Positions 18,021-21,077 of a DNA stretch of 21,077 nucleotides are shown here, piece after piece. The notes under the pieces were generated by a model. It had not been told where the DNA came from, did not search any database, and worked only from the letters and a program-made list of their open reading frames with translations. Numbering within the stretch: the first letter of the stretch is position 1; the number at the start of each line of letters is the position of its first letter. A program made the translations under genes and the position numbers. Source of the DNA: Purshia tridentata (lineage: Eukaryota > Streptophyta > Magnoliopsida > Rosales > Rosaceae); the NCBI GenBank assembly GCA_003254885.1, contig QANT01008538.1:1-21077 (forward strand). The letters are read 5' to 3'.

Positions 18021-18705
18021 TTTGAGGCTGCTAAAGACCAAGCACGGAAAAAGGCCATGAATGAAGAAATTATGATGATTGAGAAAAATCAGACATAGAA
18101 ACTAGTTCATAGGCCAAGTGATAAACCTATAGTGGGTGTGAAATGGGTTGTCAAGACCAAATTAGACTTGGATGGAACAATACAAAAGCATAAGGCAAGG
18201 TTGGACAATATAAGAACCTTGATTGCTTTGGCAGCAAAAAAAGGCTGGAAATATATCAATTGGATGTAAATTCTGCTTTTCTAAATGGGGTGCTCGAGGA
18301 TGAATTCTATGTAGACCAACCAGATGATTTTGTGGTAACGGATGAAGAGAACAAGGTATATAGGCTGAAGAAGGCTCTATATGGATTAAAGCAAGCTCCT
18401 ACAGATTGGTACAGTAACATAGACTTCTATTTGCTACAGTGTGGTTTTGAGAAAAGTCCTAGTGAAGCCACCCTCTATGTAAAAAGCAAGGAAGGACATG
18501 GAACACTTATTGTCTCCATTTATGTGGATGGCATTGTGTATACTAGAAGCAATAAAGGGATGATACAAAAGTTCAAAGGAGAAACGATGAAGAAGTATGA
18601 AATGACAAACTTGGAATTGTTGCATCATTTTATGAGAATTGGTGTAATTCAACAGGAAGGGAGCATCTTTATTCATCAAAAGAAATGTGCTATAACCTTA
18701 CTTGA
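18021..18705 (+). pseudogene. pol: Copia reverse transcriptase fragment (inactive)
   Basis: Reverse transcriptase part of a Ty1/Copia polyprotein. Frame 1 (18021) reads FEAAKDQARKKAMNEE, a stop at 18096-18098 where Trp is expected, then GVKWVVKTKLDLDG and KARL. About 30 codons that normally hold the FAPVAR region are missing between KARL and IRTLIALAA. A one-base deletion near 18250 shifts the frame, which continues from about 18260: QLDVNSAFLNG, VYRLKKALYGLKQAP, then YVDG at about 18522-18533. The catalytic YVDD motif is therefore changed, its second Asp replaced by Gly. The fragment ends at the N at 18706. It is truncated on the left by an LTR fragment and separated on the right from RNase H by an inserted element. 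It is a different Copia element from the SIRE-like one. Confidence 0.9.
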
Positions 18706-18706
18706 N

Positions 18707-18998
18707 TGACAACAATAAAAGCATGTTGTCAAATGCAATGAGAAACACAACATGCACAAAATGTTGTGAAAGATAAAACAACAACGTTTAAACTACGTAG
18801 TTATAAGATACAACGTTCTTTAAACGTGGTAAAAATCTATTCAGCAACGTTCATTAATATTTTAGACAACTTTAAAAGCACGTTGTTGAATGGGTAAAAC
18901 TTTTAACAACTTCAAGATACGCAACGTTCAGACGAACGTTGTTAAACGTTTTTGACAACGTTTCTCGCACGTTGTGATATCTTGTTTTTGTTGTAGTG
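18707..18998. mobile_element. Short CACTA-like non-autonomous DNA element inside pol
   Basis: About 290 bp between the reverse transcriptase and RNase H parts. The right end, TTGTTTTTGTTGTAGTG at 18982-18998, is the reverse of CACTACAACAAAAACAA, a CACTA-type terminus. The left end has ACAACAATAAAAGCA but the CACTA bases are replaced by the N and TG. Inside are many subterminal-type motifs, CAACGTT and ACGTTGT, in both directions (18781, 18810, 18860, 18921, 18936, 18955, 18970). There is no coding capacity. The 3-bp duplication expected for CACTA elements cannot be confirmed because of the N. Confidence 0.7.
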
Positions 18999-18999
18999 A

Positions 19000-19466
19000 G
19001 ATGAAGATGATATGAAGTCTACTTCTGACTATGCATTTTCGTTAGGCAATGGAGCTTTCTCTTGGGCTTATGTGAAGCAGCAAAGTGTTGCTCTCTCCAC
19101 TGCAGAAGCAGAATGCTTAAGTGCTTCAGAAGCAACTACTCAAGCCATTTGGCTTCGCTTTGTGTTACAGGACTTTGGAGAAGAATTAATTGAACCTACT
19201 ACTCTAATGTGTGACAACACTTCTGCCATTGCCATGTCAAAGAATCATGTGTTCCATCAAAGGTCTAAGCATATCAAAAGAAAGTTTCATTTTATTCGTG
19301 ATGCAATTCAAGAGGGAGAGATTGTGCTTCTGTACTGCAAGAGCGAGGAGCAAATAGCAGACATCTTTACTAAAGCTCTGCCAAAGATAGATTCAACTAT
19401 TTGAGGAACAAGCTTGGAGTTCAATCAGCCAAATTAGCCTTAGAAAGGAGTGTTGAGATTAATTAA
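19000..19466 (+). pseudogene. pol: Copia RNase H domain and polyprotein C-terminus
   Basis: End of the Copia polyprotein, the RNase H that removes the RNA strand during reverse transcription. It reads DDMKSTSDYAFSLG (usually STSGY), ALSTAEAECLSASEA with the acidic Glu, MCDNTSAIAMSKN with Asp, HIKRKFHFIRD, and EEQIADIFTKALPK with the last Asp. A one-base deletion near 19387 ends the frame at 19402-19404. In the shifted frame the natural C-terminus continues (FNYLRNKLG, LALERSVEIN) to TAA 19464-19466, slightly inside the 3' LTR. Roughly 180-200 residues expected between the reverse transcriptase fragment and this part are absent, replaced by the CACTA-like insert. The most N-terminal RNase H Asp is in the lost part. 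Confidence 0.9.
19442..19450 (+). other. Polypurine tract of the Copia element
   Basis: AGAAAGGAG directly precedes the LTR start TGTTGAG. It is short and lies within the coding end, as is usual in Copia elements whose polyprotein stop falls in the LTR. Confidence 0.65.
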
Positions 19467-19762
19467 GGCATTTGCCTGATAATTAGATGTGTTAATGAAT
19501 TGATAGTTTGTTAAGTTAGTTAGTTTTTAATTATGAAATGAAGTGGACAGGTGTCAATGTCTTATAGGTCATTGAGAAAGTGGAGGTAGTGAAGTCATCG
19601 GCTCACGCCATTTGGACTGTATGTATGCAAAAGGCCTGGTTCATTCCCTCATAATTGAATTTACAAAAGAATATATAGCAGGGAGTCACTACTTGCGCTC
19701 CACGATTTCCATCACCTTCTTCCTTTTATTTGTCTGCACAAATTTCCCTTCCCTTCTTAACA
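19451..19762 (+). mobile_element. Copia 3' LTR, about 312 bp
   Basis: Starts TGTTGAGATTAATTAAGG right after the purine tract AGAAAGGAG (19442-19450), the second-strand primer. It ends CTTCTTAACA at 19762; the ends TGTTGAGA and TCTTAACA are near-perfect inverted repeats (7 of 8). A TATA-like AATATATAG lies at about 19670-19678. The short length fits many plant Copia elements. The alternative end AATTCTTACA at 19772 cannot be excluded. The 5' LTR of this element is not in the window. Confidence 0.72.
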
Positions 19763-20078
19763 AATTCTTACAAATAGAAAACTAGGATTTAACAAGTTTA
19801 AGATAAATATTCCTTTGCAAACCCCACCAAACCTGCGAATGAATCACCATGCCACGAAGCAAAAACAGAAAAGCCAGCCCATAAACGCCATACATTTTGT
19901 GCCAAAACATAAAGAAGTTATCCAATTGCAAAGGAGTTAAAAGATACCCTTTCATGGCAAGAAGAGGTCAAAAAACCATATTATAGGGAAGTGATGATTG
20001 GCAGCTCAGCTAAAATACGCTCCAAGTAACATATCAGATACCCTTTTGTCATATCTATGGAGCATTACTCTGTATTGA
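19763..20078. other. Unassigned sequence between two elements
   Basis: No frame, RNA gene or known repeat is recognised in these 316 bp. It may be the DNA into which the Copia element inserted, or an older unrecognised repeat. AATTC at 19763-19767 would be the right target duplication of the Copia element, but its left partner is missing. Confidence 0.5.
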
Positions 20079-20760
20079 AGACAGGACCCTCCCTGAATTC
20101 CACCCTGGAACCCGGAGTGATCCTGCGGGCATCCAATATCAAGGAAAATCCTACCGAAATTTCGGCAGAACCTCCCCTGAAATTAGACAAACCCTTTTTC
20201 TCCACGAGACCTGTAAATGCACTTCTAAGTACCACAGCTCCTCTACCACAATCCAAAGGGTCTCCGACCCAAATCTCAAAACCAATTACTTAAGTTTTCA
20301 TTAGGTTATCAGAGCCGCGCTACAAATTTACTAAGAAGATGAAATTTACAAGAATAACTAGTTCCTACGATTTCACAACTTCCTAAGAGTGCCTCGACGT
20401 CTTTGGCTCAACCGTTTCACCGCTATAACCTGGGGGGAAATTAGAACAATAAAAAGGATAAAACTAATGAGTTAACTCAGTGAGTAGACATAAATCAAAA
20501 TAAACATTTTTCTTTCAAATTCCTTAAAATTTCGCAAACTTTCCTTGAAAACCCCTAGTTTAAAATAACTTTCATAAAATCCACTGAAAATTCTGTCTTA
20601 AAATTCTGCATCAGAAATCCGTTTTGAAAACTCTGATAAATTCATAAAATTGGTCAAGCTCTCAAAATATTAAATAAGAACTGAAATTTGTATCAAGCAA
20701 GAATTATTTTGTAAACTGTTTCGATAAAGAAACCTCTCACCCAACAGTTACCAACCGAAC

Positions 20761-20888
20761 CTGCCGTACATGCGCAGGGCCCACGACCTGCCGTACGCAT
20801 GCAGGGCCAATATCCTGCCGTACATGTGCAGAGCCAGGGTCTGTCATACACATGCAGGGTCAATATCCTGCCGTACGTGCACGCAGGG
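20761..20888. repeat. Tandem array, 27-bp unit, about 5 copies
   Basis: CTGCCGTAC-type units start at 20761, 20788, 20815, 20841 and 20868 (periods 27, 27, 26, 27). It is the reverse complement of the unit at 16051. It precedes the 48-bp block by 26 bp. Confidence 0.9.
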
Positions 20889-20914
20889 CCTCCCTCAAAG
20901 GGCAAAGCATCCCG

Positions 20915-20962
20915 ACACACGGCCCAAAGCCTATGTGTGTGCCGTGATGGGTCCCAAAGACC
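20915..20962. promoter_or_regulatory. 48-bp conserved LTR block, copy C
   Basis: Identical over 48 bp to the reverse complement of 15979-16026. Contains ACACAC, GGCCCAAAGCC, TGTGTGT, GCCGTG and GGTCCCAAAGACC. The identity extends a further 30 bp or so toward the array (CAAAGGGCAAAGCATCCCG) but fades quickly on the other side. Confidence 0.62.
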
Positions 20963-21077
20963 TATTAAAGCTGATCATCTGAAGGGTACTGCGAAGGGTG
21001 GTTTGAAAATCCTTTTCCCATAAATCTCTTTTTTTGCCCATCAAAATATATAATCTTTCCAAAATTGAGAAATCATT

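Larger units (their letters stand above)
20079..21077 (-). mobile_element. Minus-strand LTR of the TGACAGGACCC family, cut by window end
   Basis: Starts AGACAGGACCCTCCC at 20079, probably TGACAGG with one change. 20081-20577 is closely similar to 6741-7238. It goes on with a 27-bp tandem array (20761-20888) and the 48-bp block (20915-20962). No primer site lies to its left, so this is a solo LTR or the 3' LTR of an element extending past the window. From 20761 to 20962 it is very similar to the reverse complement of 15979-16233, yet its terminal sequence differs from that LTR. The plus-strand frame at 20057-20293 and minus-strand frame at 20693-20920 are not genes. Confidence 0.75.

Noticed and set aside
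19000..19466. Joining this RNase H with the SIRE-like gag at 5943 as one element
   Set aside because: The 3' LTR here is about 312 bp and starts TGTTGAGATT, unlike the roughly 1.1-kb LTR before the SIRE-like gag. They are two different Copia elements.

Overview
This window looks like intergenic heterochromatin from a flowering plant, probably a eudicot. It is built almost entirely of nested and decayed transposable elements. The plant assignment rests on element types: Ty1/Copia elements with an initiator-Met tRNA primer site, UBN2-type gag, long LTRs of the plant Ty3/Gypsy type and a CACTA-like terminus. I see no intact host gene, rRNA, tRNA gene or CRISPR array. Nearly all open frames longer than 60 codons are chance frames inside LTRs.

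Layout. 1-1051 is the end of a minus-strand long LTR. 1052 to about 2600 is the only stretch not obviously from a retrotransposon; it holds a broken coiled-coil coding remnant (1336-1658) and a TATA-like element followed by a short ATG frame. About 2613-8482 is the 5' part of a SIRE-like Copia element on the plus strand: 5' LTR, primer site at 5885, and gag with a zinc knuckle. A 2177-bp solo LTR (3355-5531, duplication TCTAC) sits in its LTR, and a 1606-bp solo LTR (6241-7846, duplication TGAAA) splits its gag. 8483-12034 is a minus-strand element reduced to LTR, about 690 bp of leader with a primer site at 11090-11101, and LTR. 12035-13847 is another minus-strand LTR. 13848-14487 and 14489-17354 are plus-strand LTR pieces of the same family. 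17373-18020 is a minus-strand LTR fragment. 18021-19762 is the 3' end of a second Copia element (reverse transcriptase, CACTA-like insert, RNase H, 3' LTR). 19763-20078 is unassigned, and 20079-21077 is one more minus-strand LTR, cut by the window edge.

The genes do not work together; they are layers of insertion. The long LTRs are mosaics of shared modules. The strongest unexplained signal is a 48-bp block of constant length in four otherwise different LTRs. It always lies beside a short tandem array whose unit size differs between copies (27, 43 or 52 bp). Three single N bases (7239, 14488, 18706) all fall where homology jumps, so some junctions may be assembly joins. I do not see a convincing new protein-coding system here.
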